DNA of 64,000 nucleotides from Caldilineaceae bacterium. GTDB lineage: Bacteria > Chloroflexota > Anaerolineae > Caldilineales > Caldilineaceae. Below are positions 1 through 8,316 of the stretch, in pieces. The DNA lies in contig OY282376.1 of assembly GCA_958295845.1 (NCBI GenBank), positions 248,001 through 312,000 of the forward strand. Direction: 5' to 3'. The first letter of the stretch is position 1; each line of letters starts with the position of its first letter. The notes beneath the pieces were generated by a model. It saw nothing but the letters and a program-made list of their open reading frames with translations, made no database searches and had not been told where the DNA came from. The position numbers and the translations under genes are program-made.

Positions 1-31
1 AGACAGGTGGCGTGTGTCCCCACAATTGGCG

Positions 32-469
32 TCAGGCGCCGGCAGAGTCATGGCAGTCGGTGCAATGCCCAAAGAATGAGACATGACTTACGTCGGTCTC
101 AAAGTCGTATTGGGACTTCATCGCCTGGCGAAAGGAACGCAAGACGCTGTGCGGTAGCTCGAGCAAGCTGTCGCATGAGCGGCAGACGAGGTGGTGATGC
201 GGTTCGGGGCCGGCCAATTCGAAGGCAAGCCGGCCGTCGGCCATATGCACCATCGTCAGGATGCGCTGTTCTGTCAGAAAATGCAGAACCCGGTAGACAG
301 TGGCCCGACTCAGAGTTGGAGCGATGCGGTGTACCTGGTCGTACACAGCTTCGGGCGTGACGTGCTTACCGAGCTGACAGACGGCGTCGAGGATGAGTTG
401 GCGTTGGGGGGTTACCCGGTAGCCGCGTTTGCGTAACTGCCGATTGATCTCTGTGGTATTGTGGCACAT
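32..469 (-). CDS. Fur-family metal-responsive transcriptional regulator
   Basis: Fur-superfamily repressor of about 145 residues, the normal family length. The N-terminal winged helix includes GYRVTPQRQLILDAV and the recognition segment LSRATVYRVLHFL. The C-terminal half has HHHLVCRSC and a terminal CTDC, the two CxxC pairs that hold the structural zinc in many Fur, PerR and Zur proteins. The reading frame is open to 535, but I chose the ATG at 469 because it starts directly before the conserved domain and because a 19-bp palindrome at 490-508 would otherwise lie inside the gene. The metal (Fe, Zn, Mn or peroxide sensing) cannot be told from sequence alone. It is transcribed alone, pointing out of the window edge. 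Confidence 0.9.
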   Translation of the reverse strand: MCHNTTEINRQLRKRGYRVTPQRQLILDAVCQLGKHVTPEAVYDQVHRIAPTLSRATVYRVLHFLTEQRILTMVHMADGRLAFELAGPEPHHHLVCRSCDSLLELPHSVLRSFRQAMKSQYDFETDVSHVSFFGHCTDCHDSAGA

Positions 470-489
470 GATAATTTTGCTTGTTGAGA

Positions 490-508
490 ATTGTTGCAAC
501 TGAACAAT
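490..508. promoter_or_regulatory. Putative Fur-family operator (autoregulatory)
   Basis: ATTGTT-N7-AACAAT is a perfect 6-bp inverted repeat spanning 19 bp, in an AT-rich patch 21 bp upstream of the regulator's ATG. Fur-family proteins commonly bind 19-bp palindromes of this kind and often repress their own gene. The binding itself is inferred. Confidence 0.5.
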
Positions 509-535
509 ATTATCACAGGCCGGGGGCGATGTCAA

Positions 536-686
536 TACCGGATTCCAGTCAACTGCTTTCGCATTCTCAAACTACTCTTGTTGACCGGACCATCTTGCCG
601 GCGAGACAGAAAATCAATCGATTCACGGGGGTACCCGACTCCCTGCAGATCCAAAAACTGACTTCCCCAACTGGCATTAGGCCCTA
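536..686. other. Intergenic spacer, no gene seen
   Basis: About 150 bp between the regulator's promoter and the end of the dehydrogenase gene. I see no coding frame and no clear hairpin. Confidence 0.4.
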
Positions 687-1721
687 CTAAAAGCTATCCT
701 CATACACTGCCAATATCGCCGCCAGACTACGCCTGCCTTCGGCGCCGTCGATGACCGGGTCTTCCCCGCGGCGGATGCCGGCGATGAAGTCCTTGAGGAT
801 GGCGATATGGCCGCTGGTCGAGATGCCGCGCGGGTCGCCGGCCATACCCGGGTCCACCTGCTCGGTCGCGACCGGCCACGGCTCGACCGATTGTTTGGAC
901 TCGTCGGCCAGTCCCCAGCGCAGGACAGACTCGCCCTCGATCTGGATGCCGCCGTTGGTGCCGTAGACCTCGAGCCGGTGGGGGAATCCGGGTTCAGTGG
1001 CCACTGTAGCGGTGATCGTCGCCACGGAGCCGTTGGCAAAACGCAGCACCGCGGCGGCCGTGTCTTCGATTTCCACCGAGCGATGCCGCGAATCGGCAAA
1101 GGCATGCGTCTCGACCGGATCGCCCAGGAACCAGAGCAGCAGGTCGATGATGTGAATGCCCTGGTTCATCAGCACGCCGCCGCCGTCCATGGCCCACGTG
1201 CCCCGCCATTCCGCCTGGGCGTAGTAGGGCTCATCGCGTAAGTAGGGCATCGTCACCACGCCAATCGTGATTTCGCCCAGGTCGCCGCCGTGGATGGCAT
1301 CGTGGACGCGGCGGAATAGCGGCTCAGCCCGGCGCTGCAGACAGACGCCCAGCTGCACGCCGTTGTCGCGGCAGGCCGCGATCATGGCGTCGGCGTCGGC
1401 CAGCGAGAGCGCCATCGGTTTTTCCACCAACACGTGTTTGCCGCTTGACGCGGCCGCGATCGCCTGCTGCGCGTGATAGCCGCTGGGCGTGCAGATGCAG
1501 ACAGCATCGACCGACGGGTTCGCCAGCAGATCGTCATAGGAGCTGGCCGGCGCGCCGAATCGCTCGGTTATATCATCGTAGCGGGCCGGGTTGTAGTGGC
1601 CGACGCCCACCAGGCGCGCGCCCAGGTCGGCGCATTCCTGAATCGCGTTCAGATGGTACTCCGCCACCATCCCCGCGCCGAGGATGGCAAAGCCAAGTTC
1701 AGACTTATCGTTTTGTGTCAT
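687..1721 (-). CDS. Gfo/Idh/MocA-family NAD(P)-dependent sugar dehydrogenase
   Basis: A two-domain oxidoreductase of 344 residues. The Rossmann fold opens with FAILGAGMVAEYHLNAI (the GxGxxA/G nucleotide loop), and the family's EKPMALSLADADAMI catalytic-lysine motif follows at about residue 105. The C-terminal alpha/beta domain contains GGGVLMNQGIHIIDLL. Enzymes of this family oxidise or epimerise sugars, inositols and their derivatives with NAD(P). The start at 1721 overlaps the stop of the upstream isomerase by four bases (ATGA), so the two are translationally coupled. The divergent ABC transporter next door suggests that the pair processes the imported sugar, but the substrate is unknown. 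Confidence 0.92.
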   Translation of the reverse strand: MTQNDKSELGFAILGAGMVAEYHLNAIQECADLGARLVGVGHYNPARYDDITERFGAPASSYDDLLANPSVDAVCICTPSGYHAQQAIAAASSGKHVLVEKPMALSLADADAMIAACRDNGVQLGVCLQRRAEPLFRRVHDAIHGGDLGEITIGVVTMPYLRDEPYYAQAEWRGTWAMDGGGVLMNQGIHIIDLLLWFLGDPVETHAFADSRHRSVEIEDTAAAVLRFANGSVATITATVATEPGFPHRLEVYGTNGGIQIEGESVLRWGLADESKQSVEPWPVATEQVDPGMAGDPRGISTSGHIAILKDFIAGIRRGEDPVIDGAEGRRSLAAILAVYEDSF

Positions 1722-2485
1722 TTTGTCTCGTCCCACATGCGGCGCAGATACTCTCCGGCGGGGCCCGCCTGGGCGGCGAGGTCATCCCAGCGGCACTCGA
1801 TCGAGATGCGTCCGCTGTAGCCGCCCTGGTGCAGGCGGCGGAAAAACTCCTCATACGGGTAACTGCCTTCGCCGGGCGCAACGCGATGCGTGTCCGCGAC
1901 ATGCACGTGCTCGATCCATGCGGCGCAGGTGGTGATGTTTTCCAGCGGTTCGTCGTCCTCCATCATATGGTAGAGATCGGCCAGCAGGCGCACGCGCAGA
2001 TGCGCAGTCTCCCGCGCCAGCTCCATGCCTTCGGCGACGCTGGTGATGATGTTCGAATCGCGCGAATTCAGCGGCTCGATGACGATGGTCACGCCGTTGC
2101 GCACTGCCACGTTTCCGGCCAGCCGCAGGAAGCGCACCAGCTGCGTGAAGGCCTCTTCCTTGTCGAATCCGTCCGGCACATTGCGGGCGCCGCCGCTGCC
2201 GAAGACGATCTTCTCGCCGCCGACCGCGGCCACGCGGCCGATGGCGGTCTCCAGGTAGCTCTCCACCCGCTCCCAATCTACATTCGGCCCGGTGACAGGT
2301 ACCTCAGAGGGCACGAAGACGTTGAAGACTGGTGTGGGCAGCGGCGCGCTGTCGAACGGCGCGCGGATGGCGTCGAAATCCGGGTCGAGCGGGGACAGCG
2401 ATCGGACCGTCGGCTCGACGAAATCGAAGCCGGCCGCGTGCGCGATGCCCGCGTCAGCAATCGGTAGACAGATTCCAAATTGCAT
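1718..2485 (-). CDS. Sugar phosphate isomerase/epimerase (AP endonuclease 2-like TIM barrel)
   Basis: A 255-residue TIM-barrel protein of the xylose isomerase-like/IolE-type superfamily. Visible features are the opening MQFGICLPIADAG, the metal-ligand strand TIVIEPLN, LLADLYHMMEDDE, the HVHVADTHR segment and a C-terminal ISIECRWDD. These are the usual Glu/Asp/His metal-ligand positions. The open frame begins at 2539, but the ATG at 2485 sits about 10 bases after a GGAG ribosome site and matches the family's N-terminus. It is the first gene of a two-gene leftward operon with the dehydrogenase at 687-1721. Likely an isomerase or epimerase of a keto-sugar; exact substrate unknown. Confidence 0.88.
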   Translation of the reverse strand: MQFGICLPIADAGIAHAAGFDFVEPTVRSLSPLDPDFDAIRAPFDSAPLPTPVFNVFVPSEVPVTGPNVDWERVESYLETAIGRVAAVGGEKIVFGSGGARNVPDGFDKEEAFTQLVRFLRLAGNVAVRNGVTIVIEPLNSRDSNIITSVAEGMELARETAHLRVRLLADLYHMMEDDEPLENITTCAAWIEHVHVADTHRVAPGEGSYPYEEFFRRLHQGGYSGRISIECRWDDLAAQAGPAGEYLRRMWDETK

Positions 2486-2532
2486 GGGTGGTGTACTCCA
2501 GTGAGCGGCAAATAATTGGATTTTTTTGCTGC

Positions 2533-2561
2533 ATGACACAGTATGAATCTTATTCTATAAT
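2533..2561 (+). promoter_or_regulatory. Sigma70-type promoter of the sugar ABC operon
   Basis: ATGACA (2533-2538, one mismatch from TTGACA) lies exactly 17 bp before a perfect TATAAT (2556-2561). It faces rightward, about 170 bp before the binding-protein gene. The -10 box lies inside the 24-bp near-palindrome at 2545-2568. Confidence 0.6.
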
Positions 2562-2568
2562 AGGATTC
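2545..2568. promoter_or_regulatory. 24-bp near-palindromic operator in the divergent promoter region
   Basis: GAATCnTATTnTAnAATAnGATTC has 20 of 24 positions symmetric. It covers the -10 box of the rightward promoter, so a bound repressor would block transcription of the transporter operon and possibly the leftward isomerase operon. No regulator gene is encoded beside it, so the protein that reads it is unknown. Confidence 0.55.
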
Positions 2569-2733
2569 TTCCAGGTGCTATATTTTCCGAGGTTCATCGG
2601 CTTTGGTATCTCGTTTTTGAGGTGGGCGTTTGTCAGGGCGTTTGTCACAGTGGCGAAGGACGTGAAAGGAGGGAGCTGAGGGAACGAAATTCATATCTGT
2701 ACCATCGATGCACAACCTAAGGAGAGAAGACCG

Positions 2734-4086
2734 ATGACGAGCAAGACAAGCAGACGTGATTTTCTCAAAGTGTCTGGCGGCTTGGTAGCGGGAGCAGCGG
2801 TGGCTGGATGTGTGGCGCCGGTCGCGCCAACGGCAGGGGATATGGCAGATTCCGGCCCTTCCTCGGAACGCGTCGCCCTGCGTTTCCTCAACAAGTGGGG
2901 CTCCGGCGTGCGCCGTGAGCTGATGAACGGCTTTCTCGACAATTGGGCGGAACAGAACCCCGATATCGGCATCATCTTTGAACCGGTCGCCGACTTCGAC
3001 CGCCGCATGCCCATCCTCGTCGCCGCCGGTGAATGGGGCGACATTATGTTGTTCTTCGATCTGCAGTTGGGTGCGTTCCATGAGATTGCCGCGGATCTCA
3101 CCCCCTACTTCGAGGCCAGCGGCACGCCCTTCCCCGGCCAGGAGGGCAGCGAGCTGATCCGCATCCCCGATCATGTCGGTTTCGAGCCGGGCAAGGTCAA
3201 GGCCGTGCCCTTCCAGCTCAATATCGTCATGACGGGCATCAATAAGGACCTCTTCAAAGAGGCCGGCGTGCCCATGCCGTGGGAACACGACCACAACGGC
3301 GACAAATGGTGGGACTGGCACGACTACCGCGAGGCCGCCTGCGCCATCAACGACCTCGGCGAAGACATCATCGGCTCCAATTTCAGTTCCGGCAATATCG
3401 AGCAGGATGGCATGGTCAACTGGAGCGTCGCCAATGGCGGTCAACTGATCGATGTCGAAAACAAGAAAGGCTCCTGGGACACGCCCGAGTTCATCGAAGG
3501 CCAGCAGTTCGCGGTCGACATGATCTGCCAGGATGGCTGCATGCTGAACGTGGACGACTATCAGGGCCTGGGCCAGGCTCTGGGCATTTACCCCTGGGCT
3601 GCCGGCGTGCAGGGCATCGCCTCGCGCGGCTCCGGCTACTGGGTAAGTCGCAGCGAGGCCGACCTCACCCAGGTCGCCTGGGTCCGCTCGCCCAACACCG
3701 GCGAGAGCGCCGGCCTTGGCTCGATGCACTTCCACATCGTCACCACGCAGAGCCAGCACCCGGCCGAAGCCTTCGAGTTCATTACGTACCTCGCCAACTT
3801 CGAGAACCAGAAGAACATCGCGCTCACCGGTACGGCCGAACCGGTCAACGCCGGCGTCTGGCAAGACACAGACTACCAGGCCACGTGGGGCAGCCCCGAA
3901 GCAGTCGAGGCCTATCTCGATGCCCTCGACAGCTTCATCTTCACGCCGCAGCTCCCCGGTGTCCTCGAATGGTTCGGCGAGATCAAGATCCTCTGGGGCG
4001 ACGTGCTGCGCTGCGAGGTAAGCGTCGAAGAGCAGGTCGCCATCGTCGACCAGAAGACCAACGAAATCCTGGCCGCACACGCCTGA
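2734..4086 (+). CDS. Extracellular sugar-binding lipoprotein of an ABC transporter
   Basis: A 450-residue family 1 solute-binding protein. The N-terminus combines a twin-arginine motif (SRRDFLKVSGG) with a hydrophobic stretch ending in a lipobox (VAGCVAP), so the mature protein is likely exported by Tat and lipid-anchored at Cys28. The middle and C-terminal parts have the pattern of carbohydrate-binding proteins (FLNKWGSGVRRELMNGF, INKDLFKEAGVPMPW, VNWSVANGGQL). A clear AAGGAG site precedes the ATG. It begins the transporter operon with two permeases. No ATPase is encoded here, so a shared MsmX/UgpC-type ATPase elsewhere is expected. The sugar is unknown. Confidence 0.9.
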   Translation: MTSKTSRRDFLKVSGGLVAGAAVAGCVAPVAPTAGDMADSGPSSERVALRFLNKWGSGVRRELMNGFLDNWAEQNPDIGIIFEPVADFDRRMPILVAAGEWGDIMLFFDLQLGAFHEIAADLTPYFEASGTPFPGQEGSELIRIPDHVGFEPGKVKAVPFQLNIVMTGINKDLFKEAGVPMPWEHDHNGDKWWDWHDYREAACAINDLGEDIIGSNFSSGNIEQDGMVNWSVANGGQLIDVENKKGSWDTPEFIEGQQFAVDMICQDGCMLNVDDYQGLGQALGIYPWAAGVQGIASRGSGYWVSRSEADLTQVAWVRSPNTGESAGLGSMHFHIVTTQSQHPAEAFEFITYLANFENQKNIALTGTAEPVNAGVWQDTDYQATWGSPEAVEAYLDALDSFIFTPQLPGVLEWFGEIKILWGDVLRCEVSVEEQVAIVDQKTNEILAAHA

Positions 4087-4102
4087 TACCTTTCGCACAA
4101 CA

Positions 4103-4140
4103 GTGGATAGCGGCGCGTGAAAACGCGTGCCGCTATCCAC
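4103..4140 (+). promoter_or_regulatory. Strong intercistronic hairpin after the binding-protein gene
   Basis: A perfect 12-bp stem (GTGGATAGCGGC / GCCGCTATCCAC) continues inward through mostly paired bases to an AAAA loop, 16 bases after the binding-protein stop. There is no T-run, so it is more likely an mRNA-protecting or attenuating hairpin that keeps binding protein in excess over permeases than a full terminator. The arms carry the CAGTGGATAG word of the dispersed intergenic repeat family. Confidence 0.6.
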
Positions 4141-4176
4141 TTCTCACTATCCACCACCCACTTTCCATCCGGATCG
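4141..4176. repeat. Dispersed CACTATCCAC-type intergenic repeat
   Basis: Tandem degenerate words (cacttctcactatccaccacc...) directly before the permease start. The same kind of tract occurs at other gene boundaries in this window, at 7416, 34841, 35766 and 43432. Confidence 0.45.
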
Positions 4177-4179
4177 CCG

Positions 4180-5094
4180 ATGCAGAGCCCCAGGACAGTT
4201 GCGTCGAATATCAGCTGGGCCAAGCTGAGGCCGCACATCGTCGGCTGGGCCTTCATCTCCCCCTGGCTGGTCAGCTTCAGCTTCCTGATGGTCTACCCCT
4301 TCATCGCCTCCTTCGTCCTCAGCTTCACCCGCTACCAGCTGATCGGCGAGCCGTCCTTCGTCGGTTTTGAAAATATCCAGCGCATGCTCTTCGACGACGA
4401 AAGGGTCATGGACTCCCTGCGCGTTACCTTTACCTATGTCCTGCTCACCGTCCCCGCGGGCACGGCCATCAGTGTTTTCGTTGCCATCCTGCTCAACCAG
4501 AAAGTGCGCGGCATCCCCTTCTTCCGCACCTCCTTCTACATACCCAGCGTCATCGGCGGTGTCGGCCTCGCCCTCCTCTGGACCACCATCCTCTCCGCCA
4601 ACGGCCCCGTCAACGCCGCCCTCGGCTGGGTTGGCATCGAGGGCCCCAACTGGCTCTTTGATACCTCCTGGGCGCTGCCCTCTTTGGCGCTCAAAGCCCT
4701 CGCAACCGCCGGCGCCGCCATGCTCATCATCCTCGCCGCCCTGCAAGGCGTACCGCAGCATCTCTACGAGGCCGTCGACCTCGACGGCGGCGGCGAATGG
4801 GCCAAATTCTGGCACGTAACCCTGCCCCAGATCTCGCCCGCCATCTTCTACAACGTCATCGTTACCACGATCGGCGTGATGCAATCATTTGTCGAGGCAT
4901 TCATCATGACCAATGGCGGCCCCGGCACCGCCACCCTCTTCTACGGCCTCTATCTCTATCGCCAGGCCTTCGAGTTCTACCGCATGGGCTACGCCTCCGC
5001 GCTCGCCTGGATGATCTTCCTCATCATCCTCGCCTTGACCTTCGTTAACTTCCGCATAGCCCGCTTCTGGGTCTACTACGAGGGTGAGGAGTAA
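4180..5094 (+). CDS. Sugar ABC transporter permease 1 (MalF-like)
   Basis: About 304 residues with six predicted membrane helices, starting with HIVGWAFISPWLVSFSF. The EAA-type ATPase-contact loop is YEAVDLDGGGEWAKFWHVTLP. The frame is open from 4117, but that extra part is made of the intergenic repeat, so the ATG at 4180 (MQSPRT) is preferred; no strong ribosome site marks either start. It pairs with the permease that begins six bases after its stop. Role: carbohydrate import through the inner membrane. Confidence 0.9.
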   Translation: MQSPRTVASNISWAKLRPHIVGWAFISPWLVSFSFLMVYPFIASFVLSFTRYQLIGEPSFVGFENIQRMLFDDERVMDSLRVTFTYVLLTVPAGTAISVFVAILLNQKVRGIPFFRTSFYIPSVIGGVGLALLWTTILSANGPVNAALGWVGIEGPNWLFDTSWALPSLALKALATAGAAMLIILAALQGVPQHLYEAVDLDGGGEWAKFWHVTLPQISPAIFYNVIVTTIGVMQSFVEAFIMTNGGPGTATLFYGLYLYRQAFEFYRMGYASALAWMIFLIILALTFVNFRIARFWVYYEGEE

Positions 5095-5100
5095 ACCGCC

Positions 5101-5976
5101 TTGTCCGCGCTTACCGCCTCCTGGAGCAAGAGCAAGACCACCCAGCGCCGCCTGCGCGACGTGCTCGCCTACATCTTATTGGCCGTCGGTTTTGTCTGGT
5201 TCATCTTCCCGCTCTTCTGGGTTATTATGGGTTCGCTCAAAACCTTTGAAGACTTCAATCAGATCCCGCTGCGGATCTTTCCCTCCGCACTCTACTTTGG
5301 AAACTACCCCAGCGCCTGGACCAGCGTCCCCTTTGGCCGCTACTTTATCAACACCGCCATCATCGTCTCTCTCTCCGTCGTCGGCGAGTTGATCAGCGCC
5401 TCCATCGTCGGCTTCGGCTTCTCCCGCCTCAAGTTCTGGGGCCGCAATTTTCTCTTTATGGTCCTGCTCAGCACCATGATGCTGCCCTTCTGGGTGGTGA
5501 TCATCCCCCGCTTCCTGCTCTATAGGGATATCGGCTGGGTCGGCACCTGGCTGCCGCTCATCGTGCCCAGCTACTTCGCAAACCCCGTCTACGTCTTTCT
5601 CATGCGCCAGTTTTTCATGACCCTGCCGGCTGAATTGGACGACGCTGCCAAAATCGACGGCTGCAATGAGCTGGGCATCTTCTGGCGCATCCTCCTGCCG
5701 TTGACCAAGCCGGTGCTGGCCACCATCGCAATCTTTTCCTTCATCAACGTATGGACCGACTTCGTTAAGCAGGTCATCTATCTGAGCCAGGACAGCACGT
5801 ATACCGTCGCCATTGGGCTGGCGTTTCTGAGATGGCAGATCGCGCAGGGGGATCCGGTGCCAGGGCTGCTGATGGCCGCCACCGTGTTCACCTCATTGCC
5901 GATGATTGCGATCTTTTTTATCGGGCAGAAATACATGGTGCGCGGCATCGCGCTCACAGGACGGACCGGCACATGA
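5101..5976 (+). CDS. Sugar ABC transporter permease 2 (MalG-like)
   Basis: 291 residues, six helices. The EAA loop reads LPAELDDAAKIDGCNELGIF, followed by WRILLPLTKPVLATIAIF. It starts at a TTG, supported by GAGGAG about 10 bases upstream inside the end of permease 1. The stop overlaps the next gene by four bases (ATGA). Together with permease 1 it forms the membrane channel for the sugar delivered by the 2734-4086 lipoprotein. Confidence 0.9.
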   Translation: MSALTASWSKSKTTQRRLRDVLAYILLAVGFVWFIFPLFWVIMGSLKTFEDFNQIPLRIFPSALYFGNYPSAWTSVPFGRYFINTAIIVSLSVVGELISASIVGFGFSRLKFWGRNFLFMVLLSTMMLPFWVVIIPRFLLYRDIGWVGTWLPLIVPSYFANPVYVFLMRQFFMTLPAELDDAAKIDGCNELGIFWRILLPLTKPVLATIAIFSFINVWTDFVKQVIYLSQDSTYTVAIGLAFLRWQIAQGDPVPGLLMAATVFTSLPMIAIFFIGQKYMVRGIALTGRTGT

Positions 5977-7328
5977 TCGACAACAGATATCTGCTTCTGG
6001 ATACTTCGCTCTGGGCGCAAGCCGAGCATCTCACCGTGACGCCGGGGCGGGCGCGCAAAGAGAGCGAAAATCCTCTCTTCGGCGAAGATCTGCCCTGGGA
6101 AGTCCGCCACGACAACCTCTATCCCAATGTGATCTTCGACCCCACCGACAACCTCTACAAGTGCTGGTACAACCCCTTCATCATCGACGCGGCCACATCC
6201 GAAACCCCGCCCGCACAACGGGAACGCGGCGCCTATCGCGCTGCGCTTGCCCGCGCAAGAGCCGACGAACACGTCAGGAAGCACCGCGAGATGGGCGTCT
6301 GTTACGCCGTCTCCACCGATGGCATCCGCTGGGAGAGGCCAGAGCTGGGCCTGATCGAGTTCGATGGCTCTACCCGCAATAATCTGGTCATGCGCGACGT
6401 CCACGGCGTCGGCGTCACCCTCGACCCCCGCGATCCGGACCCGGCCGGCAGGTTCAAGGCCTTTATGGAGGGGGGCGTCGCCCGTTCGCCCGACGGCCTG
6501 CACTGGTCCCCCATCCAGCCCTGCCCTGAGATCGACGCCCGCTGGGATACCCACAACAATCTGTTCTGGGACGAACGCCACGACAAATATGTCGGCATAA
6601 CCCGCCTGTGGGACGGGAGCCAGCGCACCGTCGGCCGCACCGAGAGCGAGGATTTCAAAACCTGGACGCGGGCGGTCGAAGTGCTGCACGCCCTCCCGGA
6701 CGAGCCGGCCCGCCAGACCTACGCCCTGATCGTGTTCCCCTATGCCCAGCTCTATCTCGGCCTGCTGATGATGTTCGATACCGCGACCGACCTGGTCGAC
6801 TGCGAGTTGGCCTGGAGTTCCGACACCGTGCAGTGGGCGCGCGTCTCCCCGGGGACGCCCCTGATCGAGCGCGGCGAGGAGGGCAGCTTCGACTGGGGCT
6901 GCGTCTACGCGGGGGCTTATCCGTTCCTCAAGGACGGGCGCCTGCAGCTCTATTACGGCGGCAGCGACGGCCCCCACACCGACTGGCGCTCCGCCTATCT
7001 GGGGCTGGCGACGTTGCGGCCGGACGGCTTTGCCGGGCTGACGCCGGCCAGCAAGACACAGACCGCTACGCTGGTCACGCAGCCTGTACTGTGCAGCGGG
7101 CGCCAGCTCCGCATGAGCGCCGACGCGGACCGCGGCCAGGTCAGAGCGGCGCTGGCGGATGTCGATGGCAAGACCCTGGCCGATTCGATTCCGGTCCGGG
7201 CCGATGTCAGCGATCAGCCCCTGCAATGGCGCGACGGCCAGGATCTGTCCGCGTTGGTGGGCCGGGAAATTCAGCTTATCTTCGAACTGCGGGACGCGAC
7301 GCTCTATTCCTTCTCTTTCAGCGATTAA
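5973..7328 (+). CDS. Glycoside hydrolase-like beta-propeller protein
   Basis: 451 residues. Repeated motifs of the five-bladed propeller glycosidases (GH32/43/68-like clan) are visible: NVIFDPTDNLYKCWY, YAVSTDGIRWERPELGL, DGLHWSPIQP, NLFWDERHDKYVGI and YYGGSDGPHTDWRSAYLGLATL. The C-terminal about 120 residues look like a separate beta-sandwich. There is no signal peptide, so it is probably cytoplasmic and acts on imported oligosaccharide. The ATG overlaps the permease stop by ATGA, which fixes the start and ties the gene to the transporter operon. The catalytic acid/base pair cannot be assigned with certainty, so activity is inferred. Confidence 0.72.
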   Translation: MIDNRYLLLDTSLWAQAEHLTVTPGRARKESENPLFGEDLPWEVRHDNLYPNVIFDPTDNLYKCWYNPFIIDAATSETPPAQRERGAYRAALARARADEHVRKHREMGVCYAVSTDGIRWERPELGLIEFDGSTRNNLVMRDVHGVGVTLDPRDPDPAGRFKAFMEGGVARSPDGLHWSPIQPCPEIDARWDTHNNLFWDERHDKYVGITRLWDGSQRTVGRTESEDFKTWTRAVEVLHALPDEPARQTYALIVFPYAQLYLGLLMMFDTATDLVDCELAWSSDTVQWARVSPGTPLIERGEEGSFDWGCVYAGAYPFLKDGRLQLYYGGSDGPHTDWRSAYLGLATLRPDGFAGLTPASKTQTATLVTQPVLCSGRQLRMSADADRGQVRAALADVDGKTLADSIPVRADVSDQPLQWRDGQDLSALVGREIQLIFELRDATLYSFSFSD

Positions 7329-7371
7329 CCCCTTGTCTGTATAGTGGGCCGTACGCCGCCCGCGTCATTCC

Positions 7372-7407
7372 GCAAGATGCACGCCGCGTTCAGCGCGTGA
7401 ATCTTGC
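7372..7407. terminator. Hairpin between hydrolase-like and SDR genes
   Basis: GCAAGAT-g-CACGC pairs with GCGTG-a-ATCTTGC around a 10-base loop, giving a 12-bp stem with one mismatch. No T-run follows. It may attenuate read-through into the SDR gene. Confidence 0.45.
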
Positions 7408-7415
7408 AGCATCGC

Positions 7416-7446
7416 CACTGAACATCACTGACCATCACTGACCATT
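7416..7446. repeat. CACTGACCAT tandem intergenic repeat
   Basis: Three successive copies of a CACTGA(A/C)CAT word just before the ribosome site of the SDR gene. Confidence 0.6.
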
Positions 7447-7458
7447 AAGGAGAAACTC

Positions 7459-8313
7459 ATGGGAACGAGAATGGAAGGCAAAGTCGCCATCATCACCGGC
7501 GCAACGCTGGGGCTGGGCAAAGCCGGCGCGCTGGCGATGGCCCGTGAAGGCGCCTCCGTCGTCATCTGCGACCGCGGCCGGACGCCGGAGAATTCGCAGA
7601 AGGTGCTGGCGGCGGCGGAAGGTCTCAGCGGTGAGATCGCCTACAAGCGCTGCGATGTCATGATCAAAGAGGACATAACAGCCCTGGTTGAATTCACCGT
7701 GGCGCGCTATGGGCGCGTCGATGTCATGGTCAACAACGCCATCATCGACAACCCGGGGGGCATGTTGGAGGATGTCACACTCCAGGACTGGGATGACGGA
7801 TTCGCCTGCCACGTGACCGCGCCGCTTCTCTTCTGCAAAGAGGTGGTTCCGCTGATGATCAAGCAGGGGAGCGGCAACATCATCAACGTCTCATCGAGCA
7901 CCGCCCTTGGCGGCGGCGCCAGCATCTCATCCTATGGTCCGGCCAAGGCCGCCATGATCAATTTCACCCAGCATCTGGCCATCACCTACGGCCCCGACGG
8001 CATCCGCGCCAACACGCTCACCCCCGCGCGAATGCTCACCGAAAAGAAATACGAGATGCTCGCCAACAGCCCGGCCTCGGTCCGCACACAGAAATTCGCC
8101 TATCCCATGGGCAGCCCCGCCCTGCCCGAACAGGTGGCCGAGGTCATGTTGTTTCTGGCTTCAGATGAGTCCGTCGCCATCACCGGCCATAACCTGGTCG
8201 CCGACGCCGGCAACGCAGCATACAGCCCGGGCGGCATGATCGGGCGGCTGGAGAAGGATCTGCGCGCCAGGTTGGAGGCGCAGGGCTCGCAGTGGTTGAA
8301 GGATGAACTGTAA
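7459..8313 (+). CDS. SDR-family NAD(P)-dependent oxidoreductase
   Basis: A classical short-chain dehydrogenase of 284 residues. The cofactor loop is TGATLGLGKAGALAM (TGxxxGxG), the VNNAI motif is near residue 93, the catalytic Ser is in NVSSSTALGGG, and the YGPAKAA segment supplies Tyr and Lys. AAGGAG precedes the ATG. It sits at the end of the sugar transporter operon and probably oxidises a sugar or polyol from the same pathway. The substrate is not predictable. The C-terminal tail beyond the fold (about 30 residues) is not recognised. Confidence 0.9.
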   Translation: MGTRMEGKVAIITGATLGLGKAGALAMAREGASVVICDRGRTPENSQKVLAAAEGLSGEIAYKRCDVMIKEDITALVEFTVARYGRVDVMVNNAIIDNPGGMLEDVTLQDWDDGFACHVTAPLLFCKEVVPLMIKQGSGNIINVSSSTALGGGASISSYGPAKAAMINFTQHLAITYGPDGIRANTLTPARMLTEKKYEMLANSPASVRTQKFAYPMGSPALPEQVAEVMLFLASDESVAITGHNLVADAGNAAYSPGGMIGRLEKDLRARLEAQGSQWLKDEL

Positions 8314-8316
8314 GAC

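Noticed and set aside
2578..4140. 520-codon open frame on the minus strand over the sugar-binding protein gene
   Set aside because: Antisense shadow in GC-rich DNA; the plus-strand gene has signal peptide, lipobox and ribosome site.
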